A stretch of DNA of 64,000 bases from Actinomycetota bacterium (GTDB lineage Bacteria; Actinomycetota; Thermoleophilia; Gaiellales; Gaiellaceae): the NCBI GenBank assembly GCA_003152275.1, contig PLZU01000041.1, positions 38,342 to 102,341 on the forward strand, given 5' to 3'. A program made the translations under genes and the position numbers. The first letter of the stretch is position 1, and the number at the start of each line of letters is the position of its first letter. The notes under the pieces are model-generated. The model saw only the letters and a program-made list of their open reading frames with translations. It searched no databases and was not told the DNA's origin. Shown here one piece after another: positions 16,771 through 26,553 of the stretch.

Positions 16771-17913
16771 ATGGCCACCGAGACGCACACCCGCGAAGCT
16801 GTTCCCTTTCGCGTTCGCACCGCCGACGGTGACACGGTCGAGCTGACGTACTCGTCGCCCCGCCCGGCTGCAACGCATGACGAGAGAGGTGTGCTCGAGA
16901 CGCTGCCCTGGTTCGAGCCCGGCAAGCCGCTGCGTAACTACATGCTCCACGAGACCGACTTCTACGACGAGGTCGAGCAGATCTGGGGCCGCCGGTGGGG
17001 AGCGGAGGGCATCGGCACGCTGCGTGAGGTCCTCGTGTCCCGGCCGACCGAAAACGAGACGAGGCCCGAGTACGCCGCGGAGTGGCAGTACTACTACTCG
17101 AGCGCCGCCGGCACCGCCGATCTCGGGCGCCTCCAGGCGCAGTACGACGGGTACTACCAAGTTCTCGAGGACAACGGGGTGCGGGTGAACTACATCGAGC
17201 CGCCGGTCCCGGCGATCGGCGCGTACGGCTGGATCAAGAACCTCGTCACGCTGGCCGGCGGCGGGCTCGTCGTCCACGGCGGTGCGATCCTGCACCGCTA
17301 CGGGCTCGGCTCCTGGCAGCGCGGGCGCGAGGTGATCTGGGAGAAGACGCTCGCAGCCCTGCAGGTGCCGATCTACATGACGATCCACGGACAGGGCATC
17401 TGCGAGCCGGGGGCGGGACGCTGGCTCGACGGGAAGACCTTCGTGTTCAACGAGTCGGTGGTCGCGAATGAGGAAGGCCTGCGCCAGCTCGAGTTCGTGC
17501 TCTCGAATCTCGGCATCGAGCTCGTGGTGTGCCACAGCCCCGGTTGGTACGACACGACCGGCCACGGCAACATCGGAACCTCACACATGGACATGGTCAT
17601 GATGACCGTCGACCACCGGAAGGTTCTGCTCGCTCCGCATCTCGTGAACTACGGCTTCGTGCGCGAACTGATCAAGCGCGACTACACGATCATCGAGGTG
17701 CCCGTCGACGAATACTGGGATCTCGCGTTGAACGGCGTCACGCTCGCACCGGGGAAGATCGTCATGAACGCCGGCTCGCCGACGGTCGTGGCCGAGCTCG
17801 AGCGGCACGACGTCGAGGTGATCCAGGTCGACTTCTCCGAGAGTCATCGCTTTGCGATCGCCGGCCTGCACTGCGCGACGCTCGAGCTCGTACGGGACCA
17901 GGATCCGGACTAG
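16771..17913 (+). CDS. pentein-fold amidinohydrolase/amidinotransferase family protein
   Basis: 380-residue guanidine-modifying enzyme of the arginine deiminase/dimethylargininase superfamily. Catalytic residues are visible: H272 and D274 in GTSHMDMVM and the nucleophile C368 in GLHCATLEL near the C-terminus. The early WGRRWGAEGIGTLREVLVSR segment corresponds to the first substrate-binding strand. I chose ATG 16771 over an in-frame GTG at 16750 because the latter adds no conserved residues. No strong ribosome site precedes either. Substrate could be arginine, methylated arginine, agmatine or another guanidine compound. Confidence 0.82.
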   Translation: MATETHTREAVPFRVRTADGDTVELTYSSPRPAATHDERGVLETLPWFEPGKPLRNYMLHETDFYDEVEQIWGRRWGAEGIGTLREVLVSRPTENETRPEYAAEWQYYYSSAAGTADLGRLQAQYDGYYQVLEDNGVRVNYIEPPVPAIGAYGWIKNLVTLAGGGLVVHGGAILHRYGLGSWQRGREVIWEKTLAALQVPIYMTIHGQGICEPGAGRWLDGKTFVFNESVVANEEGLRQLEFVLSNLGIELVVCHSPGWYDTTGHGNIGTSHMDMVMMTVDHRKVLLAPHLVNYGFVRELIKRDYTIIEVPVDEYWDLALNGVTLAPGKIVMNAGSPTVVAELERHDVEVIQVDFSESHRFAIAGLHCATLELVRDQDPD

Positions 17914-18003
17914 CCTCAGGGATCGTTCCGGGGCTTCCCGGATAGCTCTGAAGGGCTCGAGCAGCGACCCTTTGGTCATCAATTCGACCGAAGGAGAACC
18001 ACC

Positions 18004-18339
18004 GTGGAAACGACCGACATCATCTCCGAGCCGCGTCGCCTGACGCGACCTCGCGAGGACCGCTGGCTCGGCGGTGTCGCCGCCGGCCTCGGCGCCTACT
18101 TCGACCTGAGCCCGACGATCTATCGCATCGCGTTCGTGGCGCTCGCGCTCGCAGGCGGCACCGGCGTCCTGCTCTACATCGCGGCGTGGCTCGTGATGCC
18201 CGCGGACGGGGCGGCAGACTCGATCGCCGGCGTCGAGCTGAAGAAGCACCGCGACCGTCCCCGCCGTATCATCGGGCTCGGAATCCTCGGCTTCGCCGCG
18301 ATCCTCGCCCTGTCCGAGTCACACGTCTGGCCGACGCCC
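18004..18339 (+). pseudogene. PspC domain membrane protein, 3' end lost
   Basis: The first 110 residues are a good PspC-type protein: RRLTRPREDRWLGGVAAGLG, the amphipathic YFDLSPTIYRIAFVALAL and a membrane helix ending YIAAWLVMPADG, then RRIIGLGILGFAAILALSE. After HVW (about 18330) the similarity stops and the frame runs on, without meaningful sequence, antisense to an aquaporin fragment and the sigma factor until 19359. A good ribosome site (AAGGAG) precedes the GTG start, so expression is plausible. Either a natural deletion/rearrangement fused two unrelated ends here, or the assembly is chimeric at this point. Confidence 0.75.
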
Positions 18340-18546
18340 GAGGAAGCTGAGCGTGATCGCCGGGTTGAAGTGTCCACCCGAGATGTGGCCGAGGTTCGTC
18401 ACCATGATCCCGATCGCGAGGCCGTTCGCGAGGGCGACGGCGACGATGTCCTGGCCGCTCACGATGCCCGCGCCACCACCGATGAAGATCAACGTGAACG
18501 TGCCGACGAACTCGGCAACGCTACGGCGGAGAACGTCCTGTTCCAT
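18319..18546 (-). pseudogene. aquaporin/glycerol facilitator (MIP), N-terminal fragment
   Basis: From the ATG at 18546, 70 residues match the start of a MIP channel: LRRSVAEFVGTFTLIFIGGG (first helix) and GHISGGHFNPAITLSFLG with the first NPA motif. Immediately after that the frame continues only RRPDV and stops at 18319, whereas intact aquaporins run to about 230-250 residues with a second NPA. The break coincides with the end of the convergent PspC gene, at about 18334-18340. Not functional as it stands. Confidence 0.8.
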
Positions 18547-18602
18547 CCCGGCGGAATTCTCGGAACTCCGTCGGATTGTGCGGTCGTTGCTACCCTCGGC
18601 AG

Positions 18603-18791
18603 GTGGGCGACACGCAAGCCACCGGTTTCGAAGTCGAGTGTCCGCACTGTCACAAGCCATTCTCAGCGGAGCTCATCGAGGGTTCAGCCGCGCGGTACCG
18701 CGGCTTCAAGTGCCCGCACTGCAGGTTGTTCGTCCCGGCCGCGCACGGTGAGGATCAAACCCTCACGCGCGGCCCCGACGCAGCCGCGTAG
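18603..18791 (+). CDS. small zinc-ribbon protein
   Basis: 62 residues from a GTG start, with two CPHC knuckles (VECPHCHKPFSAELI and FKCPHCRLFVPA) spaced 21 residues apart: a complete four-cysteine zinc ribbon. The remaining residues are acidic and polar. Its TAG stop abuts the TAG stop of the convergent sigma factor gene (TAGCTA, 18789-18794). Too small to assign a partner; nucleic-acid binding or a folding scaffold are possible. An in-frame TTG-like start further upstream adds cysteines and looks less likely. Confidence 0.7.
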   Translation: MGDTQATGFEVECPHCHKPFSAELIEGSAARYRGFKCPHCRLFVPAAHGEDQTLTRGPDAAA

Positions 18792-19895
<1,104 letters not shown>

Positions 19896-19902
19896 GTTGC
19901 GA

Positions 19903-19907
19903 CCTCC
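19903..19907 (-). promoter_or_regulatory. ribosome binding site fixing the TTG start of the sigma factor
   Basis: On the minus strand GGAGG lies seven bases before TTG 19895. No ATG or GTG in frame sits at comparable spacing, so this site decides the unusual TTG start. Confidence 0.8.
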
Positions 19908-19990
19908 GGCTGGTCATGAACGACGTCATGCGACGAACCTGACATGCAGAGGACGGGTCCCACCCCGACCTCACCCTCAAGCGGATTTGG

Positions 19991-20019
19991 ATCTTAGTCA
20001 CGCGGTGCAGATTCGTAAA
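19991..20019 (-). promoter_or_regulatory. candidate sigma-70 promoter for the principal sigma factor gene
   Basis: Minus strand TTTACG, 17 bases, TAAGAT: four of six matches in each box with ideal spacing, in the gap between the asparaginase stop and the sigma gene. It would give a 5' leader of about 90 bases. Inferred from pattern only. Confidence 0.5.
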
Positions 20020-20033
20020 GAGACACTCGGGTG

Positions 20034-20924
20034 TCACGAGGTCGAGACGGCGAGCTCGCCGACGAGTTCGCCGCGGCTGTTGGTCACCGGCGTGGTTGCG
20101 AGGTCGGGCAAGGCGACGCCGAAGGGCTCGAGAAAGGCGGCAAGGGCCGGGCCGAGCGGGCGGGCGGCGCCGTCTTCCGACTTGAGGGCGATACCGAGGC
20201 CTTTCGGGCCGCCGGCGCAGAGGAGGCCTTCGGCGCCGCCCTTCGCGAACCAGCCGGCGGCTGCGCGCATCAGGTGGTAATCCGCGCCGTCCGGGCCGCC
20301 GACGAGGTCGGGATGCGCTCGCATGGCGTTTGCGATCCTGTCGCCTTGCGGCAGCCGCTCGAAGCGCGAGAAGGCGTAGGCCATGCGCTCGAGCTGGAGG
20401 CCGAACGTCACGACTCCGCAGCCGTCGGTCGCGGTCGGGAGTTCCTCTTCGCCCGATTCGACCGCTTCAGCGTGTGCGGCGGCGCACGCCTGCTGGACCG
20501 GATGGCCGGGCAGGCGGTACCCCACGGTCGGCCAGCCGTTCGCACGGCAGAGCGCGAGCATGCCCGCGTGCTTGCCGGAGCAGTTGTGGAAGATCTTCTG
20601 GGGCGGCCGGCCCTCCTGGAGGCCGAGCTCCAGGTCGTCCTCCGTTGCGGGCGCCTTCGCGAGCAAGGCGCGCACGGCGGCCATCTGATCGTCCGTCGCA
20701 CGATGGGAGGCCGAGGCGATCGCGAGATCGCGGCCGTCGAGGTCGGCGCGCGCCCGCGCAAGCGGCAACGCCTGGATCGGCTTCGACGACGAGCGCATGA
20801 AGCAGGTGAGCGCAGCGTCCCCCGCCTCGGCGACGACGGCCCCGTCCTGCACAGCGACCGCGTGCACCCGGTGCCGAGCCTCGACGATGCCGTGGCGGCG
20901 AACCTCGACGACGATCGGATCCAT
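20034..20924 (-). CDS. L-asparaginase (AnsA/asparaginase II-like, PF06089 type)
   Basis: 296-residue amidohydrolase of the Rhizobium-type asparaginase family, unrelated in fold to the E. coli enzymes. Landmarks are VVVEVRRHGIVEARHRVHAV-like N-terminus, FMRSSSKPIQALPL with the conserved SSSKP catalytic segment, ASASHRATDDQ, FHNCSGKHAGMLALC and TDGCGVVTFGLQL. It is separated from the sigma factor gene by about 110 bases. Converts asparagine to aspartate and ammonia; cytoplasmic, no signal peptide seen. Confidence 0.88.
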   Translation of the reverse strand: MDPIVVEVRRHGIVEARHRVHAVAVQDGAVVAEAGDAALTCFMRSSSKPIQALPLARARADLDGRDLAIASASHRATDDQMAAVRALLAKAPATEDDLELGLQEGRPPQKIFHNCSGKHAGMLALCRANGWPTVGYRLPGHPVQQACAAAHAEAVESGEEELPTATDGCGVVTFGLQLERMAYAFSRFERLPQGDRIANAMRAHPDLVGGPDGADYHLMRAAAGWFAKGGAEGLLCAGGPKGLGIALKSEDGAARPLGPALAAFLEPFGVALPDLATTPVTNSRGELVGELAVSTS

Positions 20925-20981
20925 CGGGGGCGGAGCCTATGCGGGCAGGCGGTGGCTCGTGTGGACACGTCGGATGCCGGC

Positions 20982-21032
20982 GTCGTGACGGTTCCGTAAC
21001 CCTGGACTGTCCACGTACACGGAACCGTCACG
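20982..21032. repeat. palindromic repeat, copy 2, with 14-base perfect inverted arms
   Basis: Arms CGTGACGGTTCCGT (20984-20997) and ACGGAACCGTCACG (21019-21032) are perfect inverse complements. The 21-base loop contains CCTGGACTGTCCA, itself nearly palindromic, identical to the copy at 9802-9823. The element lies between the divergent asparaginase and ArsR-like genes and is partly repeated 108 bases downstream. It could be a cruciform, an operator or a mobile REP-like element. Confidence 0.8.
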
Positions 21033-21089
21033 CAAACCGAATAGAGCGTCTCGCGTAACCATCCGGGTTCGACCGGGCGCCGGCGCGGA

Positions 21090-21123
21090 GTCGTGACAGT
21101 TCCGCAAGGAGGGAGTGTCCACG
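21090..21123 (+). repeat. diverged direct copy of the element at 20982, abutting the ArsR-gene promoter
   Basis: 34 bases starting GTCGTGACAGTTCCGCAAGG match 20982-21015 at 27 of 34 positions without gaps, offset exactly 108 bases; the differences cluster in the centre. The copy ends one base before the TTGCGA box of the candidate promoter, so a protein bound here would affect transcription of the regulator gene. Confidence 0.65.
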
Positions 21124-21124
21124 C

Positions 21125-21153
21125 TTGCGAACGGGCGAGAAAAGCCGTACATT
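21125..21153 (+). promoter_or_regulatory. candidate promoter of the ArsR-like gene, leaderless
   Basis: TTGCGA, 17 bases, TACATT. Transcription would begin near 21160, two bases before the ATG at 21162; no ribosome site is visible, so a leaderless mRNA is likely. Confidence 0.6.
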
Positions 21154-21161
21154 TCGGAAAC

Positions 21162-21749
21162 ATGGCCCATTCGCAAGCGAAGGGGGACGAGCGGGTCATC
21201 ACGCTGCCCTCCCCGGACTACGAGGCTCCCGACGTGCTGCTGGTTCAGGAGCCCGAGCAGCTCCGCGCGCTCGGAGACGACCTGCGCACGCGGATCGTCA
21301 TCCTCCTCCGCGAGCACGCGCACTCGATCACCGAGCTCGCGGAGTCGCTCGGCTTGCCGAAGGGAACGGTGGGCCATCACGTGAAGGTGCTCGAGAAGGC
21401 GGGACTCGTTCGGGTCGTGCGAACGCGGCAGGTGCGTGCGCTCACCGAGCGGTACTACGGGCGCACCGCGCGCCTCTTCCTCCTCAAGAGCACCGACGAT
21501 GCAGGCGGCGAGGACGTCCGGAACGTCGCGGCGGCTTCCCTCCGGACCGCAGCCGAGGAAATGCTCCCTCCCGACGACGACGACCGGACGACCTTCGCCG
21601 CCCTGCGCATGCGCTTGACCGACGCCGACGCGCGACGCTTCGCGCGCCGGCTCGAGAAGCTCGAGCGTGACTTCATGGCCGCGAACGATCCCAAGGGCAA
21701 GGCCTACGGGCTCGTCGCCATGCTCTTCCGGAGGGCATCCGACGCGTAG
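21162..21749 (+). CDS. ArsR-family winged-helix transcriptional regulator
   Basis: 195 residues. Winged-helix DNA-binding segment at residues 35-95: EQLRALGDDLRTRIVILLRE, then the recognition helix in ITELAESLGLPKGTVGHHVK and wing LVRVVRTRQVRALTERYYGR. The remainder is a helical, charged domain with FARRLEKLERDFMAANDPKG, typical of regulators paired with MFS exporters. No metal-binding cysteines are seen, so the signal is probably not a metal. Likely controls itself and the overlapping exporter gene through the repeats at 20982 and 21090. Confidence 0.87.
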   Translation: MAHSQAKGDERVITLPSPDYEAPDVLLVQEPEQLRALGDDLRTRIVILLREHAHSITELAESLGLPKGTVGHHVKVLEKAGLVRVVRTRQVRALTERYYGRTARLFLLKSTDDAGGEDVRNVAAASLRTAAEEMLPPDDDDRTTFAALRMRLTDADARRFARRLEKLERDFMAANDPKGKAYGLVAMLFRRASDA

Positions 21750-23094
21750 GCTGCGCCGCCCGGCAGGCGCTCTCTGGAGCAACGCCGACTTCCTCAAGCT
21801 CTGGACCGGCCAGTCGATCAGCGAGCTCGGGTCGCAGATCTCGCAGCTCGCGATCCCGATCGTGGCGGCGATCGCGCTCCACGCGAGCCCGATCGTCTTC
21901 TCGCTGCTCGGCGTCTTCGGCTTTCTCCCGTTCATGATCTTCGCGCTGCCGGCAGGCGCCTGGGTCGACCGCATGCGCCGGAGACGGATCCTCATCGCGG
22001 GCGATGCGGCGCGCGCGATCCTCCTCGCCACAATCCCCGTCGCGTACGCCTTCGGCGTCCTCACGATCTGGCAACTGCTCGTCGTCCAGTTCGTCGTCGG
22101 CATCTTCACGGTGTTCTTCGACGTCGCCTACCAGTCGTATCTCCCCCAGCTCGTCCACCGCGACCATCTGATCGAAAGCAACTCGAAGCTTCAGCTCACG
22201 GTCTCCGTCGCGCAGGTGGCCGGGCCGGGCATGGCAGGCGGACTGATCGCCGCCATCACCGCTCCGTACGCGATCGTCGCGGACGCGATCAGCTTCGTCG
22301 TCTCGACCATCTTCCTGATCCGGATCCGCACGGCCGAGCACCTGCCGCAGCGTGCAGAAGGAGCCCCGAAACCGCGCATGTGGCCCGAGGTGAAGGAAGG
22401 GCTCAACTGGGTCGTGCACAATCCGTACCTCCGGCGCATCGCGGTGTGCACCGGCACGTCGAACCTCTTCGGCAGCCTCGGCTTCGCGATCTTCGTCCTG
22501 TACGCCTTGCGGTCGCTGCATCTCCCGCCATGGGAGATCGGTCTCGTCTTCGGCGCAGGCTCTGTCGGCGCGATTATCGGAGCGCTCCTCGTCAACCGCA
22601 TCCAGAAGACGATCGGCGTCGGGCCCGCGATCATCGTGATGGCCCTGCTCGTCTCGACCGCAGGCATCCTCGTTCCGCTCGCGCCGAGGCCCTTCCCGCT
22701 GCCACTGTTGATCGCGAGCTTTTTCGTCACGCAGTTCGGCGGCGTCGCCTACAACATCACCCAGGTGAGCCTGCGACAGGCGATCACCCCCGAACGGCTG
22801 CAGGGACGCATGAACGCCGCGATGCGCTGGATCGTGTGGGGCACGATCCCGCTCGGCACGCTCGCCGGCGGTGCGCTCGCAACCGCGTTCACGCTGCGCA
22901 CGGCCCTCTTCGTCGGCGCGATCGGCTGCATGCCCACGTTCCTCCTCGTCGCCTTCTCGCCGCTTCGAAACCTGCGCGAGATGCCGGCACCGATCACGAG
23001 CCCGACGCAAGCGCAGGCGGAGATGGAGGGCGGGCTGATAGAGCCGGCACCGATGATCACGGAGCCCGGTCCCCCCGCGCCTGAGGATGCGTAA
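21667..23094 (+). CDS. MFS transporter (EntS/multidrug exporter-like)
   Basis: Twelve-helix major facilitator. NADFLKLWTGQSISELGSQI opens the first helix, ALPAGAWVDRMRRRRILIAG is the loop 2-3 motif, and GRMNAAMRWIVWGTIPLGTL lies in the second half; this pattern matches the MFS_3/EntS-like exporters. Start unclear: the only in-frame start before the first helix is GTG 21667, which overlaps the regulator gene by 83 bases and gives an unusual arginine-rich N-terminus of about 37 residues; translation might begin later at a non-standard codon. Expected to export a toxic or signalling compound sensed by the regulator. Confidence 0.85.
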   Translation: MTSWPRTIPRARPTGSSPCSSGGHPTRRLRRPAGALWSNADFLKLWTGQSISELGSQISQLAIPIVAAIALHASPIVFSLLGVFGFLPFMIFALPAGAWVDRMRRRRILIAGDAARAILLATIPVAYAFGVLTIWQLLVVQFVVGIFTVFFDVAYQSYLPQLVHRDHLIESNSKLQLTVSVAQVAGPGMAGGLIAAITAPYAIVADAISFVVSTIFLIRIRTAEHLPQRAEGAPKPRMWPEVKEGLNWVVHNPYLRRIAVCTGTSNLFGSLGFAIFVLYALRSLHLPPWEIGLVFGAGSVGAIIGALLVNRIQKTIGVGPAIIVMALLVSTAGILVPLAPRPFPLPLLIASFFVTQFGGVAYNITQVSLRQAITPERLQGRMNAAMRWIVWGTIPLGTLAGGALATAFTLRTALFVGAIGCMPTFLLVAFSPLRNLREMPAPITSPTQAQAEMEGGLIEPAPMITEPGPPAPEDA

Positions 23095-23105
23095 CCTGGT
23101 CTTCG

Positions 23106-23933
23106 ATGCCGGAACTCCCGGAGATGGAAGCCTGGCGGCGCCAGCTCAATGACCCGGTCTCGGCCTTCCCGATCGCGAAGGCGGGCCCGGCGCATATCGC
23201 GACGCTGAAGACGTTCGACCCGCCGTTGCAGGCCCTCGAGGGGCGGCAGCTGCGCGGCGTGGAGCGCCGCGGCAAGCGGCTCCTCTTTCCCACCGCCGAC
23301 GGCGAGCTCGTGCTGCTCGTCCACCTGATGACATCCGGCCGGCTGAAGTCGCTGCGCACCGGCGAAAAGGGCCCGAAGACGCCGGCGTTCGCGCTCGAGT
23401 TCGAGGGCGGCTCCAAGCTCGTCCTCACCGAGAACGCGAAGCGCAAACGCGCCGGCGTCTGGCTGCTCACGCCTGTGCAGGCGGAGGCCGAGCTCGAGCA
23501 TCTCGGCCCCGAGGCGCTCGGGCTCGACGCCGCAGCGCTCGGCGAGATCGTGCGCCGCGAGTCGCGGCGGCTGCATCCGCTCTTGCGCGACCAGCGCTCG
23601 ATCGCCGGGATCGGACGCGCCTGGGCGAACGAGATCCTGCACACAGCCAGGCTCTCGCCGTACGCGCTCTCGACCGACCTCTCGGACGACGAGGTCGGGC
23701 GGCTCGCAACGGCGATGAACGAGGAGCTTGCCCGCGGCCTCGAGCTGCGCGAGCGCGGCTCCGACGACGGGAAGACCTACCGCGTCCACAAGCGGCTCGG
23801 CGAGCCCTGCCACGTCTGCGGGACACCGCTCGCCCAGGTCGATTTCGAGGAGCACACGATCTATTACTGCCCCGGCTGCCAGACCGGGGGCAGAGTCCTG
23901 AAGGATCGGCGGCTTTCGCGTCTGCTTCGCTAG
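23106..23933 (+). CDS. Fpg/Nei family DNA glycosylase
   Basis: 275-residue base-excision repair enzyme acting on oxidised bases. The N-terminus is MPELPEMEAW with catalytic Pro2 and Glu3; GKRLLFP carries the beta-lyase lysine; the helix-two-turns-helix is QRSIAGIGRAWANEILH; the C-terminal zinc finger is CHVCGT and CPGCQTGG. All catalytic parts are intact. It begins 12 bases after the exporter gene. Specificity between formamidopyrimidine and endonuclease VIII types cannot be settled by eye. Confidence 0.92.
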   Translation: MPELPEMEAWRRQLNDPVSAFPIAKAGPAHIATLKTFDPPLQALEGRQLRGVERRGKRLLFPTADGELVLLVHLMTSGRLKSLRTGEKGPKTPAFALEFEGGSKLVLTENAKRKRAGVWLLTPVQAEAELEHLGPEALGLDAAALGEIVRRESRRLHPLLRDQRSIAGIGRAWANEILHTARLSPYALSTDLSDDEVGRLATAMNEELARGLELRERGSDDGKTYRVHKRLGEPCHVCGTPLAQVDFEEHTIYYCPGCQTGGRVLKDRRLSRLLR

Positions 23934-23948
23934 CGATAGGCTCGCGGG

Positions 23949-24353
23949 GTGGACACCGTCGCCGATCTGATGGTCAAGGACGTCCTCACCGTCGACCCGT
24001 CGGACTCGATCGGCGAGGCGGCGGAGAAGATGAACGCCGCGAACGTCGGCGCCGTCGTCGTCGTCGAGGACTTTGCGCGGATCGTCGGCATCGTCACCGA
24101 GCGTGACCTGATGCGCGCCGTCGCCGCACGCGCGCGCGCCGCCGAGGCGCGCGTCCGCCAGTGGATGACGCCGGACCCGGTCACGATCGACCCCGGCGTC
24201 TCGATCGATGAGGCGGCGAACATCATGTTCGAGAACAATTTCCGCCACCTCCCCGTGGTGAAGGACGGGCGCCCGCTCGGGATGATCAGCCTCCGGCTCC
24301 TCTCCCGCTGGGCCTTCGACCGCTCGAAAGAGTCCGTCGGACCGCCCGGCTAG
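23949..24353 (+). CDS. two-CBS-domain protein
   Basis: 134 residues made almost entirely of a CBS pair: VADLMVKDVLTVDPSDSIGE with VGIVTERDLMRAV, then VRQWMTPDPVTIDPGVSIDE with FRHLPVVKDGRPLGMISLRL. CBS pairs bind adenosine nucleotides or NAD and act as energy sensors or allosteric modules. There is no attached catalytic domain. Lies 15 bases after the glycosylase gene and 10 before thymidine kinase. Confidence 0.9.
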   Translation: MDTVADLMVKDVLTVDPSDSIGEAAEKMNAANVGAVVVVEDFARIVGIVTERDLMRAVAARARAAEARVRQWMTPDPVTIDPGVSIDEAANIMFENNFRHLPVVKDGRPLGMISLRLLSRWAFDRSKESVGPPG

Positions 24354-24363
24354 GGTCAGAGCC

Positions 24364-24960
<597 letters not shown>

Positions 24961-24970
24961 GCCAACCCGG

Positions 24971-25552
24971 CTAGCCCAGCGCGATCGTGAGCGTGTCGCC
25001 GTCGACCGTGACGGCGCCGCCAAGCCGGTCGATTACTCGCACCGCAACCGCGGCTCCGAGATCCCGCAGCTCGAGGCCGAGCACGACAGGCGACGACGCT
25101 GCGGTGACGGGCGTCACCTCGATCACCGGACCGCGCACGGTGACGCTCACCTCGTCCAGCCCGCCATGCCTTAGCGCCGCCTGGATCAAAGCCGACACTC
25201 CACGATCGACCGCCTCGAGGTCGGTCGAGATCGTCGCCCCTTCGCCCGCAACGTGCACTCGATCCTCACCGAGGCGTTGTCGCGCGGCCTGCGCGAGCGC
25301 AAGCGTGTCCGCGTCTCGCAACGCCGGTTCATAGCTCCCACCCTCGATGCGCGCCGCCAGCGAGAGCTCGTCGAGTAGCTCTGCCATCTGCGCAGAAGCC
25401 TTCTCGATCATCTCGACGTACCGGTCGGCGGGCGGCCCGAGCTCGTTGCTGCGCTCCAGGGTCTTCGCAAAACCGTGCACCGTCGCGAGCGGCGTGCGGA
25501 CATCGTGGCAACCGAGCGCGACGAGCTTGGCGAAAGAGGTGTCGTTCTGCAC
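24971..25552 (-). CDS. histidine-kinase-like protein without ATP-binding motifs
   Basis: 193 residues. The dimerisation/phosphoacceptor helix is clear: LVALGCHDVRTPLATVHGFA with the H-box histidine near residue 19, followed by a long helix. The second half has the length of a HATPase domain, but the N-box (ALIQAALRHGG in place of NLLxNAxKY) and the G1 box DxGxGI are absent; the end reads DRLGGAVTVDGDTLTIALG. No sensor or membrane segment is present. It may be a phosphotransfer protein like Spo0B or ChpT rather than a kinase. GTG start at 25552 lies 23 bases from the divergent folE2 start. Confidence 0.7.
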   Translation of the reverse strand: MQNDTSFAKLVALGCHDVRTPLATVHGFAKTLERSNELGPPADRYVEMIEKASAQMAELLDELSLAARIEGGSYEPALRDADTLALAQAARQRLGEDRVHVAGEGATISTDLEAVDRGVSALIQAALRHGGLDEVSVTVRGPVIEVTPVTAASSPVVLGLELRDLGAAVAVRVIDRLGGAVTVDGDTLTIALG

Positions 25553-25575
25553 GGCCGTGCGGCAGAGTACAGGGG

Positions 25576-26553
25576 GTGACCGACCACTCGCGCGAACTGC
25601 TCGACGACCTGCAGGCCTCCATGCCGGAGGTCGCGCTCGGCCTGTCGCGTGCCGGCGTGACGGGCGTCCAGAAGGCGGTGCGCATCGGACGGGGCGCGCG
25701 GGAGAAGCTGATCGCCGCGACGATCGACTGCACCGTCGACCTCGACCCGTCGCAGAAGGGCGTGCACATGTCCCGCTTCCCCGAGCTGTTCGAGGAGGCG
25801 GTCGAGGGCGTCGTGGAGGACGAGGCGTTCCTTGTCGAGGACCTCGCCGAGCATGTCGCGAGCCGGATCGTCGAACGGCAGCACGCGCTTGTCGCAGAGG
25901 TGCACATCCGCGCTCGCTATCCATACGCGCGCACAACGCCTGTCACCGGCCTCGCGACCCAAGAGATGGTGTCGCTGATCGGCATCGCAGCCGCGTCGCA
26001 GCGCGGCGTGCGTCGTGTTGTCGGCGTACAGGCAGTTGGCATCAACGCGTGCCCATGCGCGCAGGGACTCGTGCGCGGCCGCGCCGTGGAGCGGCTGCTC
26101 GAGGCCGGCTTCGAACCGACCGACATCGAGCGCATACTCGAGCTCGTCCCGATCGCAACGCACAACCAGCGGGGCCAGGGAACGCTGTATCTCGGAACGT
26201 CGGTGCGCGTCGATGCCGAGCGCCTTGTCGAGCTCGTCGAGGCGTCGATGAGCTCGCCGATCTACGAGTTGCTGAAGCGGCCCGACGAGCTCTATGTCGT
26301 CGAGCAGGCACACCTGCACCCGCGCTTCGTCGAGGACTCGGTGCGCGTCGCCCTCAAGAGCGTGCTCGACGAGTTCCCCGGCCTCGACGACGGCGACTTC
26401 GTGCTCTCGCAGCAGGTGAACTTCGAGACGATCCACGCGCACGAAGTCGTTGCGGAGCGCTACGGCACGGTCGGCGAGCTGCGCCGCGAGCTCGCAGGCG
26501 ACGCCCACGGCCCGCTGAAGCACACCGAGCTCAGAGACTGGCTGCGCGGCTAG
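25576..26553 (+). CDS. folE2: GTP cyclohydrolase FolE2 (type IB)
   Basis: 325-residue enzyme turning GTP into dihydroneopterin triphosphate for folate. Metal- and substrate-binding parts are visible: DPSQKGVHMSRFPE, INACPCAQGLVRGRA with the conserved cysteine pair, THNQRGQGTLYLG and NFETIHAHEVVAERYG. FolE2 works with several metals, which helps when zinc is scarce. GTG start preceded by a TACAGG-like box; little room for a leader. The 3' end overlaps convergent plsY by 23 bases. Confidence 0.92.
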   Translation: MTDHSRELLDDLQASMPEVALGLSRAGVTGVQKAVRIGRGAREKLIAATIDCTVDLDPSQKGVHMSRFPELFEEAVEGVVEDEAFLVEDLAEHVASRIVERQHALVAEVHIRARYPYARTTPVTGLATQEMVSLIGIAAASQRGVRRVVGVQAVGINACPCAQGLVRGRAVERLLEAGFEPTDIERILELVPIATHNQRGQGTLYLGTSVRVDAERLVELVEASMSSPIYELLKRPDELYVVEQAHLHPRFVEDSVRVALKSVLDEFPGLDDGDFVLSQQVNFETIHAHEVVAERYGTVGELRRELAGDAHGPLKHTELRDWLRG

